DNA of 64,000 nucleotides from JASLDZ01 sp038226305 (GTDB lineage: Bacteria; Pseudomonadota; Alphaproteobacteria; Caulobacterales; Caulobacteraceae), in assembly GCA_038226305.1 (NCBI GenBank), contig JBBRQN010000004.1, positions 62,001-126,000 of the forward strand, in the 5' to 3' direction. A program made the translations under genes and the position numbers. How positions within the stretch are numbered: position 1 is the stretch's first letter; each line of letters opens with the position of its first letter. Of this stretch, positions 42,952 through 51,772 are shown piece by piece. The notes below the pieces were generated by a model that was not told the DNA's origin, made no database searches, and saw only the letters and a program-made list of their open reading frames with translations.

Positions 42952-43928
42952 GCGCCTGCCCCTTGGGCGTTGCTCACCTGGGCGGTGCGGGGCTCTTCGG
43001 CGGTCTTGTCGATGAACGCCGAAAGATCGCGCAGCACGGGGGCCAGGAAGCGCAAGGGAGCCGCGATCACCCCCACCATCAGGGCGTGGTTCAGGTGCTT
43101 GTAGTAGCGCTCCTCCACCCGACCGCCGACGCTGCGGACCTTGACGGCCAGGCGGGTGGTGTTGCCGGGATCGACGACCTTATCGCCGAGGTCGGTGGCG
43201 ATGTAGATCGGCGGTGCCCCTGCGGTGGCATAGGCGATCGGCTGGGTGGCCGGGCGGCCTTCGGGCGGGCCGAAGATGGTCTTCAGCTCATCCGACTTCA
43301 GGGGCAGAAAGTCGTAGGGGCCGGCGAGGCCCACCACGCCCCTCACGTCGCGCACCGGGTCCATGCCCACGGCGGCCAGCCAGCGCTTATCCAGGGTGAG
43401 CATCATGGCGTCGTAGGCGCCTGCCGAATGCCCGGCCAGGAACAGCTTCTGCGGGTCGGCCCCAAACTCGGCCGCATGCGCCTTCGCCCAAGCGACAGCC
43501 TTGGCGTTGTCTTCCAGGAACGCGGGCCAGCGCACCTGCGGATAGATGCGGTAGTCGGGCACCACCGTCACATAGCCGCGCGAGGCCAGGGCATTGCCCA
43601 CGAAGCCGTAGTCGGCCTTGGCGCCCGTATCCCAGCCGCCGCCGTAGATGAACACGACGAGGGGAGCCGCGCCGGTGGCGCCCACAGGCCGATAGACATC
43701 CAGCTTGCCGCGCTCGCCGCCGGTGAACACCACGTCGTGGGTGACCGTGATGCCGCCCTTGGGCTCCAGCGTGTTAAGAACGCTGACCGCCGAACATCCC
43801 GAAAGGCCCGCGGCCGCGATCACGGCCGCGAGGCCCGCCCGCAGGCGCAGAGTGGCCTTTGCCCGTCGCGATGTCTGCTGCGCCGTCGACACGCCCGCCT
43901 GCCTCCGAGTTCCGGTTTCGAGCGTCAT
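42948..43928 (-). CDS. Lipoprotein alpha/beta hydrolase (esterase/lipase)
   Basis: A 326-residue hydrolase of the hormone-sensitive-lipase-like type. Signal LSGC places the lipidated Cys at residue 45, after a long basic N-terminus; a GTG inside the frame at codon 13 would give a more normal signal peptide. The oxyanion motif VFIYGGGW (92-99) and nucleophile GHSAGA with Ser168 are present; the late HLNHALM stretch holds the catalytic His. It is the first gene of the minus-strand half of the lipid cluster, divergent from the flavin enzyme. Confidence 0.87.
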   Translation of the reverse strand: MTLETGTRRQAGVSTAQQTSRRAKATLRLRAGLAAVIAAAGLSGCSAVSVLNTLEPKGGITVTHDVVFTGGERGKLDVYRPVGATGAAPLVVFIYGGGWDTGAKADYGFVGNALASRGYVTVVPDYRIYPQVRWPAFLEDNAKAVAWAKAHAAEFGADPQKLFLAGHSAGAYDAMMLTLDKRWLAAVGMDPVRDVRGVVGLAGPYDFLPLKSDELKTIFGPPEGRPATQPIAYATAGAPPIYIATDLGDKVVDPGNTTRLAVKVRSVGGRVEERYYKHLNHALMVGVIAAPLRFLAPVLRDLSAFIDKTAEEPRTAQVSNAQGAGA

Positions 43929-43976
43929 ACGGTCAAGGTCTCCCAATGGATGCAGGCGCATCCGCCTCGGAACCCC

Positions 43977-43997
43977 TATCGTATGTCCGACACGATA
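43977..43997. promoter_or_regulatory. Inverted repeat in the divergent promoter of the lipid cluster
   Basis: TATCGTATGTCCGACACGATA has outer arms TATCG/CGATA and inner arms TGTC/GACA around a central C. It lies mid-gap between the lipase (start 43928) and flavin enzyme (start 44020) and could serve one regulator for both directions. No known regulator motif is claimed. Confidence 0.4.
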
Positions 43998-44019
43998 CAG
44001 GCGAGGGCGGAGTCGAGCG

Positions 44020-45369
44020 ATGCAGGGTGATAAAGCCGCCAGTGCGCTGAAGGTAGCGGTCATCGGCTCGGGAATTTCCGGCCTGTCCTGCGCCTGGCTT
44101 CTCGACCCGGTGCACGAGGTGACGCTCTACGAAGCCGACACCCGCCTCGGCGGCCATTCGCACACCGTCGACGCCCCCACCGCCAACGGCCCGATCCCGG
44201 TGGACACGGGCTTCATCGTCTACAACGAAGACAACTATCCGAACCTGACCGCGCTCCTCGCCCACATCGGCGCGCCCACGAAGGCGGCGGCCATGTCGTT
44301 CGGCGTGTCGCTCGACGGGGGCGCGCTGGAGTATGGCAGCGCCACCCCGCTGTCGCTGTTCGCCCAGCCCTCGAACGTGGTGAAGCCGCGGTTCTGGTCG
44401 ATGGTGAAGGATCTCGTGCGCTTCTATCGCGAGGCGCCAGAGGCCCTCGCCGCGCTGGAGCTTCAGCCCACCACGCTCGGCGAGCTTCTGGACAGGGGCG
44501 GTTACGGCAAGGCCTTCCAGGAGGATCACCTTCTGCCGCAGGTGGGCGCCATCTGGTCGACCTCGCCCGCTGGCGCCCGGGACTATCCGGCCGAGGCGCT
44601 GGTGAAGTTCTTCAAGAACCACGGCCTTCTCAATCTTGCCTCCCGTCCGCAGTGGAAGACGCTGGACGGGGGCTCGCGCACCTACGTGCAGAGGCTGAGT
44701 AAAGCCCTGCGGGGCCGGATCAAGCTGGGCGCGGGGGTCACCCGCATCGTGCGCGGTGAGGGGGGCGTGACCGTCCACGACGCGACCGGGGCCAGCGAGC
44801 GATACGACCGGGTGGTGATCGCCTCCCACGCCGATCAGGCACTGCGCATGCTCGACGCGCCGACCGCGGCTGAGCGGACGCTCCTGGGGGCGTTCCGCTA
44901 CACGAAGAACACCACCGTCCTGCACACCGATGCCAGCCTGATGCCGCGCCGCCGGGCCGCCTGGTCGGCCTGGAACCACATCGGGGCGAGGGGCGATCCC
45001 GATGGCTTCTGCTGCACCTACTGGATGAACACCCTGCAGCAGCTTCCCAAAAAGCCCGACCTGTTCGTCACCCTGAACCCGAACCGCGCCATCGCCCCCG
45101 ACGCCTTGATCGGCTCTTACGACTACGACCACCCCCTGTTCGACCGGGCGGCGCTGGATGCGCAGAAGCGGCTGTGGTCGCTGCAGGGCGAGGGTGGCGT
45201 GTGGTTCTGCGGAGCCCACTTCGGCGCAGGCTTCCACGAGGACGGGCTGCAGTCGGGGCTGGCAGTGGCCGAACAGCTGGGCGGCGTGCGGCGGCCGTGG
45301 TCCGTCGAGGGAGAGTCGGGGCGCATCCACTTGGCGACCCCGGCGGAGACGACCAAGCTGGCGGCGTGA
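44020..45369 (+). CDS. FAD-dependent amine-oxidase-like oxidoreductase
   Basis: A 449-residue flavoprotein. The dinucleotide-binding motif VAVIGSGISGLSCAWLL (about 12-28) and YEADTRLGGHSHTV after it are as in NAD(P)/FAD-dependent amine oxidases; FCGAHFGAGFHEDGLQSGLAVAE near the end is the flavin-closing motif. Relatives lie beside CFA enzymes and DUF1365 and have been proposed to act on fatty acid chains. It overlaps DUF1365 in GTGA. It could be a lipid desaturase by analogy with the furan fatty acid pathway, but that is inference. Confidence 0.87.
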   Translation: MQGDKAASALKVAVIGSGISGLSCAWLLDPVHEVTLYEADTRLGGHSHTVDAPTANGPIPVDTGFIVYNEDNYPNLTALLAHIGAPTKAAAMSFGVSLDGGALEYGSATPLSLFAQPSNVVKPRFWSMVKDLVRFYREAPEALAALELQPTTLGELLDRGGYGKAFQEDHLLPQVGAIWSTSPAGARDYPAEALVKFFKNHGLLNLASRPQWKTLDGGSRTYVQRLSKALRGRIKLGAGVTRIVRGEGGVTVHDATGASERYDRVVIASHADQALRMLDAPTAAERTLLGAFRYTKNTTVLHTDASLMPRRRAAWSAWNHIGARGDPDGFCCTYWMNTLQQLPKKPDLFVTLNPNRAIAPDALIGSYDYDHPLFDRAALDAQKRLWSLQGEGGVWFCGAHFGAGFHEDGLQSGLAVAEQLGGVRRPWSVEGESGRIHLATPAETTKLAA

Positions 45370-46169
45370 CTTCAACGCCGCCCCTCGCAAGCGCTCTCTA
45401 CGACGGCCAGGTCGGGCATACGCGGCTGCGGCCCCGCGCCCATTCCCTGCGCTACAGCGTGTTCATGCTCCTGCTCGACCTCGATGAGGCCGAGGGGCTG
45501 GGCGCGCGGCTGCGCTGGTTCTCCTGGGAGCGGTTCAACCTCCTCAGCCTGCGCACGCGCGACTATGGCGACGGCTCGCAGACGCCTTTGAAGGCGCAGA
45601 TGCGCGAGCGGCTGGCGGCGGCGGGCATCGAGGGAGAGCTGGGGGCCCTGCGCGTGCTCACCCTGCCGCGGGTGCTGGGCTACGCCTTCAATCCGATCAG
45701 CGTGTTCTATCAGCACGCGCGCGACGGCGCTCTTCTGGCGGTGCTCTATGAGGTGAACTCCACCTTCGGGGAGCGGCACAGCTACCTCATTCCCGCCCCG
45801 TCGCTGCCCGCGAGCGGGGGCTATGTGCGGCAGGCGGCCGACAAGCGCCTGCACGTCTCGCCGTTCCTCGACATGGACATGCGCTATCGCTTCAAGGTGG
45901 CCGCCCCTGCCGCCCGCGCCGATCTCTCCATCGACGTCGAGGACTCGGAGGGGCTGATCCTGAAGGCGAGCTTCGTTGGCAGGCGGCATGAACTCACCGA
46001 CGCCGCGATCCTTTCCGCCTGCGTCTCGCACCCGCTGCTGACGCTGAAGGTGGTGGCCGCCATCCACTGGGAGGCGATCAAGCTGATCCTGAAGGGTCTG
46101 AAGCTCCGCGGCGGCCCGCCCGCCCCCGCCGATCCGGTCAGCGTGGGCGTGATCGAGCCAGCCCTCTAG
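45366..46169 (+). CDS. DUF1365 family protein
   Basis: A 267-residue DUF1365 protein. LYDGQVGHTRLRPRAHSLRYSVFML opens it; LTLPRVLGYAFNPISVFY is the family centre and VSPFLDMDMRYRF follows. No catalytic residues are established for the family. It nearly always accompanies the FAD oxidoreductase and CFA. GTG 45366 overlaps the flavin-enzyme stop. The stop overlaps the convergent DUF6134 stop by one base pair step (46166-46169). Confidence 0.9.
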   Translation: MTSTPPLASALYDGQVGHTRLRPRAHSLRYSVFMLLLDLDEAEGLGARLRWFSWERFNLLSLRTRDYGDGSQTPLKAQMRERLAAAGIEGELGALRVLTLPRVLGYAFNPISVFYQHARDGALLAVLYEVNSTFGERHSYLIPAPSLPASGGYVRQAADKRLHVSPFLDMDMRYRFKVAAPAARADLSIDVEDSEGLILKASFVGRRHELTDAAILSACVSHPLLTLKVVAAIHWEAIKLILKGLKLRGGPPAPADPVSVGVIEPAL

Positions 46170-46831
46170 CCCATCCGGCGATATTCGATCGTCGACTTGT
46201 CGGGCCCCAGGCCCCGCAGGCCGGCCCAGGCCCCGTCCTCGTCGTAGAAATCGGTGATGCCAGCGTCGCCGGTCAGGATGTAACGGGTCACCGGCGCGAT
46301 GCGGCCGTCGTAGAGCTTCACGCTGGAGCGGTCCGGCCCGGTGACGGTGTCGCGCAAAAGGGCGCCAGTCTGGGGATTGAACAGGGTGCGGCGCAGGGCT
46401 GCGCTGTTCCAGTGGGTGAGGGGGGCCGCATCGCCCGCTACGATCCTGCCCTTGGTGCAGTCGATGGTGACGCCCGAGCCGGTGCGCATCGCCGAGACCT
46501 GCTCGCGCGCGCCGTTGCTGATGCTGGTGCTCTTCAGGCTGATGAAGCGGCCGTCGCGCCAGACCTCCACGGCCTCGTGATGGTAGCGGAAGACGGGAAC
46601 GGGTCCGATCTTCACGGTGAAGGCCGCGTCTATCGTGGCGGTGGCATCGTCGCCCGAGCGCTGGATGGACACGCTGTGGCGGCCGATCTCCGACGCGTTG
46701 CGGAACACCGCGAACATCAGCCGTTGGCTGCCCGTCGCCTGCGCCCGCGCGGTCGATGCGGCCGCCAGTGCGGTGAGGCCCACCATCATCCCGCGCCGCG
46801 ACACCCGTGGGTGCGCCTCGAATCCAGACAT
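46166..46831 (-). CDS. DUF6134 family exported protein
   Basis: A 221-residue protein with a twin-arginine signal (SRRGMMVGLTALAAASTARAQ). The mature part has beta-rich stretches: FAVFRNASEIGRHSVSIQRSGDDATATID, VFRYHHEAVEVWRDGRFISLKS and VTRYILTGD, as in DUF6134. It is expected to be periplasmic, binding a hydrophobic ligand perhaps. ATG 46831 is preceded by GGGAGGC. The stop overlaps DUF1365's. Context links it with the lipid cluster, on the opposite strand. Confidence 0.8.
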   Translation of the reverse strand: MSGFEAHPRVSRRGMMVGLTALAAASTARAQATGSQRLMFAVFRNASEIGRHSVSIQRSGDDATATIDAAFTVKIGPVPVFRYHHEAVEVWRDGRFISLKSTSISNGAREQVSAMRTGSGVTIDCTKGRIVAGDAAPLTHWNSAALRRTLFNPQTGALLRDTVTGPDRSSVKLYDGRIAPVTRYILTGDAGITDFYDEDGAWAGLRGLGPDKSTIEYRRMG

Positions 46832-46860
46832 GAAACAGCCTCCCGCAGCGATGGGGAAAG

Positions 46861-47505
46861 CTACGCGCGATGGCTCGATTCGGATGCCTGCCTGGGGGGC
46901 AGCCCCCGCAGAAGCGCTTCCACGTGCCAGTCGATCAGGCGCTGGCGGTCCACCCACGGAAAGCCGCAGCGGGTGAGCAGCAGCGAGACGAGGCCGTGCA
47001 TCCCCGCCCACAGGCTCTGGCTGCAGACCTCGATGTCGGGGTGCGAGGGGCCGAGGTGGCGTGCCACGGCGTCTCGCAGGTTCCCGAAGGCGGCGAGGCC
47101 GGGCTTCAGGTCGGCTTCGTCCAGCGGCAGGGGGTCGGCATCGGGGTGCTCGATCATGAAGGCGATCCGGTAGGGGTCCGGGTGCTCCAGTCCGAACTTC
47201 ACATAGGCGTGGGCGATATCGCGCAGCGACAGGTCGGGGTGCTGATGGATGGTGGCCGACATGGCCTGCACCTGGGCGAAGGCCCGCACGCTCACCTCGT
47301 CCAGGAGGTCCGACTTGCGCGGGAAGTAGGCGTAGAGCGTCGGCTGAGACACGCCCACCGCATCGGCGATCTGCCGCGTGGAAACGCTCTGAACCCCGTG
47401 CTGGGCGAAGAGGCGCTCGGCATGAGCGAGGATCTCCTCCCGGCGCTCACCGCCCTGGCCCTTGGCCTTGCGCAGGGAGCGACCGGCGAGTTCGGCTGGG
47501 GGCAA
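46861..47505 (-). CDS. TetR/AcrR-family repressor of the efflux operon
   Basis: A TetR regulator (about 214 residues) with the helix-turn-helix STRQIADAVGVSQPTLYAYFPRKSDLLDEV. The C-terminal domain is of the TetR_C_33-like or WHG type (TRCGFPWVDRQRLIDWHVEALL). TTG 47505 is preferred since CCGGAG lies 6 bases before it; the longer GTG start at 47547 would begin inside the inverted repeat at 47535. It is divergent from the RND operon with tetO-like palindromes between, so it most likely represses both. The inducing drug or lipid is unknown. Confidence 0.85.
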   Translation of the reverse strand: MPPAELAGRSLRKAKGQGGERREEILAHAERLFAQHGVQSVSTRQIADAVGVSQPTLYAYFPRKSDLLDEVSVRAFAQVQAMSATIHQHPDLSLRDIAHAYVKFGLEHPDPYRIAFMIEHPDADPLPLDEADLKPGLAAFGNLRDAVARHLGPSHPDIEVCSQSLWAGMHGLVSLLLTRCGFPWVDRQRLIDWHVEALLRGLPPRQASESSHRA

Positions 47506-47534
47506 AGGCGACTCCGGAACAGCTTGACAAGAAG

Positions 47535-47548
47535 AGTGATCTATCACT
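47535..47548. promoter_or_regulatory. Palindrome 1 in the TetR/RND control region
   Basis: AGTGATCTATCACT has perfect 6-base arms AGTGAT/ATCACT around CT. It lies just after TTGACA (47524-47529), a likely -35 box of the rightward efflux promoter, so bound repressor would block that promoter. Confidence 0.6.
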
Positions 47549-47554
47549 GATTAC

Positions 47555-47567
47555 CTATCAGCGATAG
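47555..47567. promoter_or_regulatory. Palindrome 2, tetO-like operator
   Basis: CTATCAGCGATAG has arms CTATC/GATAG with an AGC centre. It closely resembles the core of the tetO operator (CTATCAGTGATAG) from which it differs at one base. It abuts the Shine-Dalgarno AGGGAG (47566-47571) of the adaptor gene, so binding would block transcript elongation or initiation. Confidence 0.6.
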
Positions 47568-47579
47568 GGAGACTCGTTC

Positions 47580-48680
47580 GTGATCGATCCGAGGCGTAGC
47601 ATATCCGTCACCGGGATCGTTGCGGGCATCGCCCTGCTGTCGCTGGCGGCGTGCGGCGGAAAGCCGAAGGTGGCGGCCACGGCCAAGGCTCCCACGCCTG
47701 TGCAGGTGGCCTTCGTGTCGGCCCCCTCCGGCGAGTCGGTGGTTGAGGCGGCGGGGTCGCTGCGACGCCTGCGCGAAAGCGCCCTGTCGTTCCGCATCCC
47801 CGGCGTGATGACGCGCCTGATGGTGGACGAGGGCGACACGGTAAAGGCCGGTCAGGTGATCGCCACCCTGGATGCTGCCGGTGTGGACGCGCGCCTGCGG
47901 CAGGCCGCCGCCGACCTCGACCGCGCCAAGCGCGATGTGGATCGCTTCGCCCCGCTGGTGGAGAAGGGTGCCATCAGCCGCGAACAGCTCGACAACCAGA
48001 AGACCGCCCTCGCCAGCGCCCGCGCCGCCTACGACAGCGCCGCCTTCGACCGCCGCTGGGCCACCCTTCGCGCACCCAGCTCCGGCGTGGTGCTGAGCCG
48101 GGCCGCGCAGGCCGGTGAGGTGATGGGCGCCGGCCAGCCCATCGTGACCGTGGCCGATGCCTCGAGCCCCCTGGTTTTGCGCGCGCCGCTGACCGACCGC
48201 GACGTGGCCAAGGTGCGGCTCGGGCAGGCGGTGCAGGTGCGGCTCGACGCCCTGCCGGGGCAGATGCTCACCGCGCGCATAACCCGCATCGGCCAGCGCG
48301 CCCGCGCCGAGAGCGGTCAGGTGGAGGTTGAGGCGACCATTCCCGCCGCCGCCGGCCTGCGCAGCGGCATGCTCGGCACCCTGCGGATCGAGGGTGCCGC
48401 CCCTGCCAGCGCGGGTGGCTATCTGCGCATCCCGGCCGAGGCGGTTCTGGAGGCGACGGGCGCCCGCGCCTCGGTGCTGCGCCTCGACTCCAGCCTGCAC
48501 GTGCGCCGAACCGCCGTCAGCTTCGGTGGCTTCGACGGCGACTCGGCCCTCGTTTCCGGCCTGTCGCCGGGCGATCGGGTGGTGACGGCCGGAGGCGGCT
48601 ATGTGGCCGACGGCGAGAAGGTGAGCGTGGTCGATCCCGCCAGCTTCGCCATCTCCGCTCCCGCCGGAGCGGGCAAGTGA
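47580..48680 (+). CDS. RND efflux adaptor (HlyD/MFP), lipoprotein
   Basis: A 366-residue periplasmic adaptor. The lipobox LAAC puts the lipidated Cys at residue 25. The barrel-sandwich/lipoyl and coiled-coil parts follow: SALSFRIPGVMTRLMVDEGDTVKAGQVIATLD, then a helical hairpin AADLDRAKRDVDRFAPLV, then the return TLRAPSSGVVLSRAAQAGEVM. It joins the inner-membrane pump to the outer-membrane channel. GTG 47580 overlaps no gene but ends in GTGA with the pump. Short for an RND adaptor, with a short coiled coil. Confidence 0.93.
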   Translation: MIDPRRSISVTGIVAGIALLSLAACGGKPKVAATAKAPTPVQVAFVSAPSGESVVEAAGSLRRLRESALSFRIPGVMTRLMVDEGDTVKAGQVIATLDAAGVDARLRQAAADLDRAKRDVDRFAPLVEKGAISREQLDNQKTALASARAAYDSAAFDRRWATLRAPSSGVVLSRAAQAGEVMGAGQPIVTVADASSPLVLRAPLTDRDVAKVRLGQAVQVRLDALPGQMLTARITRIGQRARAESGQVEVEATIPAAAGLRSGMLGTLRIEGAAPASAGGYLRIPAEAVLEATGARASVLRLDSSLHVRRTAVSFGGFDGDSALVSGLSPGDRVVTAGGGYVADGEKVSVVDPASFAISAPAGAGK

Positions 48681-51600
48681 GCTTCAACCCGGCCGCATTC
48701 TTCGTCCGCCGCTGGCAGTTCACGCTCGTGGCATTCCTGCTTCTGGGACTTCTGGGCCTCAACGCCCTGAGCTCCATTCCCCGGGCAGAAGACCCGCACT
48801 TCCCCGTGCCGTTCATGGGCATCCGCGCGGTCCTGCCGGGCGCGTCTCCGGCAGAGATGGAGCAGCTTGTCGCCAAGCCCATCGAGGACGCGGTCAACGG
48901 ATTGGACGAGGTGCGCAAAGTGCGCTCGGTCAGCACCGATGGCGTCAGCGTCATCACTGTCGAGTTCTCGTGGTCGGGCGATCTTGAGCGTCGGTACGAA
49001 CAGACCGTGCGGGAGGTGAGTGGCCTGCGCGCCTCTCTTCCCTCAGGCGTGACACGACTGGACGTGCAGCGCGGCCGCACCACCGAAGTGGCGATCTTTC
49101 AGGTCGCGCTGACCTCGGACGTCCTGCCCGACCGGCGGCTGGAGAAGGTGGCACACCGCCTGCGAGACCGCCTGAACCGCATCGGCGGCATCCGTGAGGC
49201 CAAATACTGGGGTGCCCCGCAGACCGAGGCGCGGGTGTCGCTCGACCTCGCCCGGCTAGCGCAGCTGAAACTGCCCGCCAACGCCGCATCCGATGCGCTG
49301 CGCGCTGCCGGCGTCGAGGCCCCGGTGGGCACCGTGCATGCGGGCGACCGCCGCTTCAGCGTCAAGTCGGGCGGGGCGTTCCACGATCTGGAGCGCATCG
49401 GCGCGGTGGCCGTCGCCACCAACGGCGGCCAGGTAGTGCGCGTGCGCGACGTGGCGCAGGTGGCCTGGGCCAGCGACGAGCCGCAGCACCTCACCCGTTT
49501 CAACGGCAAGCGCGCCCTGTTCGTCACCGCCACCCAGAAGGACGACGCCGACGTCGCCAAAGTCACCGTCAACGTGAAGGCGGCCCTCGACGAGTTCGAG
49601 AAAACCCTGCCCGCAGGCGTGCATATGGAGCGCGGCTTCTTCCAGGCCGACAACGTGAAGCATCGGCTGGACCGGCTGTTCCGCGACTTCGGCCTGGCTC
49701 TGGCGCTGGTGCTGATCACCCTGCTGCCCCTGGGCCTGCGGGCCGGGGCGGTGGTGATGCTGTCCATCCCCCTTTCGCTGCTCATCGGCCTGTCGATGCT
49801 GCAGGCGTTCGGGTTCAGCCTGAACCAGCTTTCGATCTCGGGCTTCGTGCTGTCGCTCGGCCTCCTCGTCGACGACTCCATCGTGGTGGTGGAGAACATC
49901 GCGCGACGTCTGCGGGGCGGCGAGGACCGCACCACCGCCGCCATCAACGGGGCGGGGCAGATCACCCTCGCGGTGATGGGCTGCACCGGCTGCCTGATGC
50001 TGGCGTTCCTGCCGCTGATGGCCCTGCCGGAGGGCTCGGGCGCCTACATCCGCTCCCTGCCGGTGACGGTGCTGTGCACCATCGCCGCCTCCTTCGTGGT
50101 GTCGCTGACGATTATCCCGTTCCTCGCCAGCCGCATGCTGAACAAGAACGAGGGGCCAGAGGGCAATGCGCTGCTTCAGCGGGTGGATCGGCTGATCCAC
50201 GGCGTCTACCGCCCGCTGCTGCACCGGGCGATGGCCGCGCCGTGGATCACGCTCGCGATCATGGGCGTGCTCGTGGTCACCACCGTGCCCATGGCCAAGG
50301 CCATCGGCTCGAGCCTGTTCCCCGCCGCCGAGACGCCGCAGTTCCTCGTGCGGGTCGAGAATGCCGATGGCACCGCCCTCGCCGAAACCGACCGCGCCCT
50401 GAAGTTCGCCGAGGCCCGGGTGCGCCGCCTGCCGCAGGTGAAGTGGGTGGCGAGCAACCTCGGCCGCGGCAACCCGCAGATCTTCTATAACCAGAACCAG
50501 CACGAGACCGACGCCACCTACGGCGAGCTCTACGTCTCCCTGAAGGAGTGGAACCCGGGGGAGAGCGACCGGCTGGTCGACAACCTGCGGGCCGACCTGC
50601 GTCGCTATCCCGGCCCCAAGATCAGTGTCGTGACCTTCGAGAACGGGCCGCCCCTGGAGGCTCCCATCGCCGTGCGCTTCACCGGCGAGAACCTCGAGGT
50701 GCTGAAAGGCCTGGCCGCCCGCGCCGACGCCATCCTGCGCGCCACGCCCGGCACGCGCGACGTGTCGAACCCCTTGCGGCTGGACCGCACCGACCTCGAC
50801 CTCGGCCTCGACGAGGGCAAGGCCGCCGTGCTCGGCGTGCCCTCCGGCGCTGCCCGCCGGGTGGCCCGCCTGGCGCTCTCCGGCGACGATGCCGCCCGCT
50901 TCCGGGATGCCGACGGCGACGACTATCCCGTGCGTGTGCGCCTGCCGATGGATCGCCGCAACGACCTCTCCGCCCTGTCGCGGATCTACGTGCCCACCGC
51001 CAACGGCCAGTCGACCACGCTTTCCACCATCGCCACGCCCAGCCTGATCTCCAGCCCTGCCCGGGTGGAGCGCTATCAGCGCGAGCGGGCGGTGACCGTC
51101 ACCGCCTATGTGGAGACGGGCCGCCTGACCTCCGCCGTCACCAAGGACGCAGTGGACCGGCTGAAGCGCGACCTGATCCTGCCCCCCGGATACAGCTCGT
51201 CCCTCGGCGGGCAGGCGGAGGCGCAGTCGGCCAGCTTTGCGGGCATGGGGGCCGCCGTGCTCACCGCGGTCCTCGGCATCATGGCGGTGCTGGTGCTGGA
51301 GTTCGGGCGCTTCAAGACCGCCCTCGTGGTGGCCGGGATCATCCCCCTCGGCGTGTTCGGGGCCATCGGCGCCCTGTGGGTGACGGGCAATTCCCTCTCG
51401 TTCACCGCGGTGATCGGGATCATCGCCCTGATCGGCATCGAGATCAAAAACTCGATCCTGCTGGTGGACTTCACCGAGCAGATGCGGCGCGAAGGGGCAC
51501 CCCTGCGCGAGGCCATCGAACGGGCGGGGGAGGTGCGGTTCCTGCCGGTGCTCCTCACCTCGGTGACGGCCATCTTCGGGCTTCTGCCTTTGGCGTTCGA

Positions 51601-51772
51601 GCATTCGGGACTCTACTCGCCGCTCTCCATCGCCATCATCGGGGGACTGGTCTCGTCCACGCTCCTCTCGCGGATCGCGACGCCGGTGATGTACCTCCTG
51701 GTCTCCGGCCGGAAGGAGGCCGACCGTGAGGCCGCAGCCGCAGCGACCCTGCCGCAGGGGACACCGGCATGA
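48677..51772 (+). CDS. RND-family efflux pump, inner membrane
   Basis: A 1031-residue AcrB-type HAE/CzcA-like transporter. Twelve hydrophobic helices with two large periplasmic loops are arranged as usual; LVDDSIVVVENIARRL is the TM4 region with the proton-relay Asp pair, and GIEIKNSILLVDFTEQMR is the TM10-region Lys motif. IPRAEDPHFPVPFMGIRAVLPGASPAEMEQLVAKPIEDAVNGL at the N-terminus is typical of the less-studied HAE2/ACR_tran subgroup. It exports drugs or membrane-active compounds by proton antiport; the substrate is unknown. Confidence 0.95.
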   Translation: MSFNPAAFFVRRWQFTLVAFLLLGLLGLNALSSIPRAEDPHFPVPFMGIRAVLPGASPAEMEQLVAKPIEDAVNGLDEVRKVRSVSTDGVSVITVEFSWSGDLERRYEQTVREVSGLRASLPSGVTRLDVQRGRTTEVAIFQVALTSDVLPDRRLEKVAHRLRDRLNRIGGIREAKYWGAPQTEARVSLDLARLAQLKLPANAASDALRAAGVEAPVGTVHAGDRRFSVKSGGAFHDLERIGAVAVATNGGQVVRVRDVAQVAWASDEPQHLTRFNGKRALFVTATQKDDADVAKVTVNVKAALDEFEKTLPAGVHMERGFFQADNVKHRLDRLFRDFGLALALVLITLLPLGLRAGAVVMLSIPLSLLIGLSMLQAFGFSLNQLSISGFVLSLGLLVDDSIVVVENIARRLRGGEDRTTAAINGAGQITLAVMGCTGCLMLAFLPLMALPEGSGAYIRSLPVTVLCTIAASFVVSLTIIPFLASRMLNKNEGPEGNALLQRVDRLIHGVYRPLLHRAMAAPWITLAIMGVLVVTTVPMAKAIGSSLFPAAETPQFLVRVENADGTALAETDRALKFAEARVRRLPQVKWVASNLGRGNPQIFYNQNQHETDATYGELYVSLKEWNPGESDRLVDNLRADLRRYPGPKISVVTFENGPPLEAPIAVRFTGENLEVLKGLAARADAILRATPGTRDVSNPLRLDRTDLDLGLDEGKAAVLGVPSGAARRVARLALSGDDAARFRDADGDDYPVRVRLPMDRRNDLSALSRIYVPTANGQSTTLSTIATPSLISSPARVERYQRERAVTVTAYVETGRLTSAVTKDAVDRLKRDLILPPGYSSSLGGQAEAQSASFAGMGAAVLTAVLGIMAVLVLEFGRFKTALVVAGIIPLGVFGAIGALWVTGNSLSFTAVIGIIALIGIEIKNSILLVDFTEQMRREGAPLREAIERAGEVRFLPVLLTSVTAIFGLLPLAFEHSGLYSPLSIAIIGGLVSSTLLSRIATPVMYLLVSGRKEADREAAAAATLPQGTPA

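Noticed and set aside
43969..43974. GGAACC as an extracytoplasmic sigma factor -35 box for the flavin enzyme
   Set aside because: No matching -10 (such as CGTT) lies 16 or 17 bases downstream.
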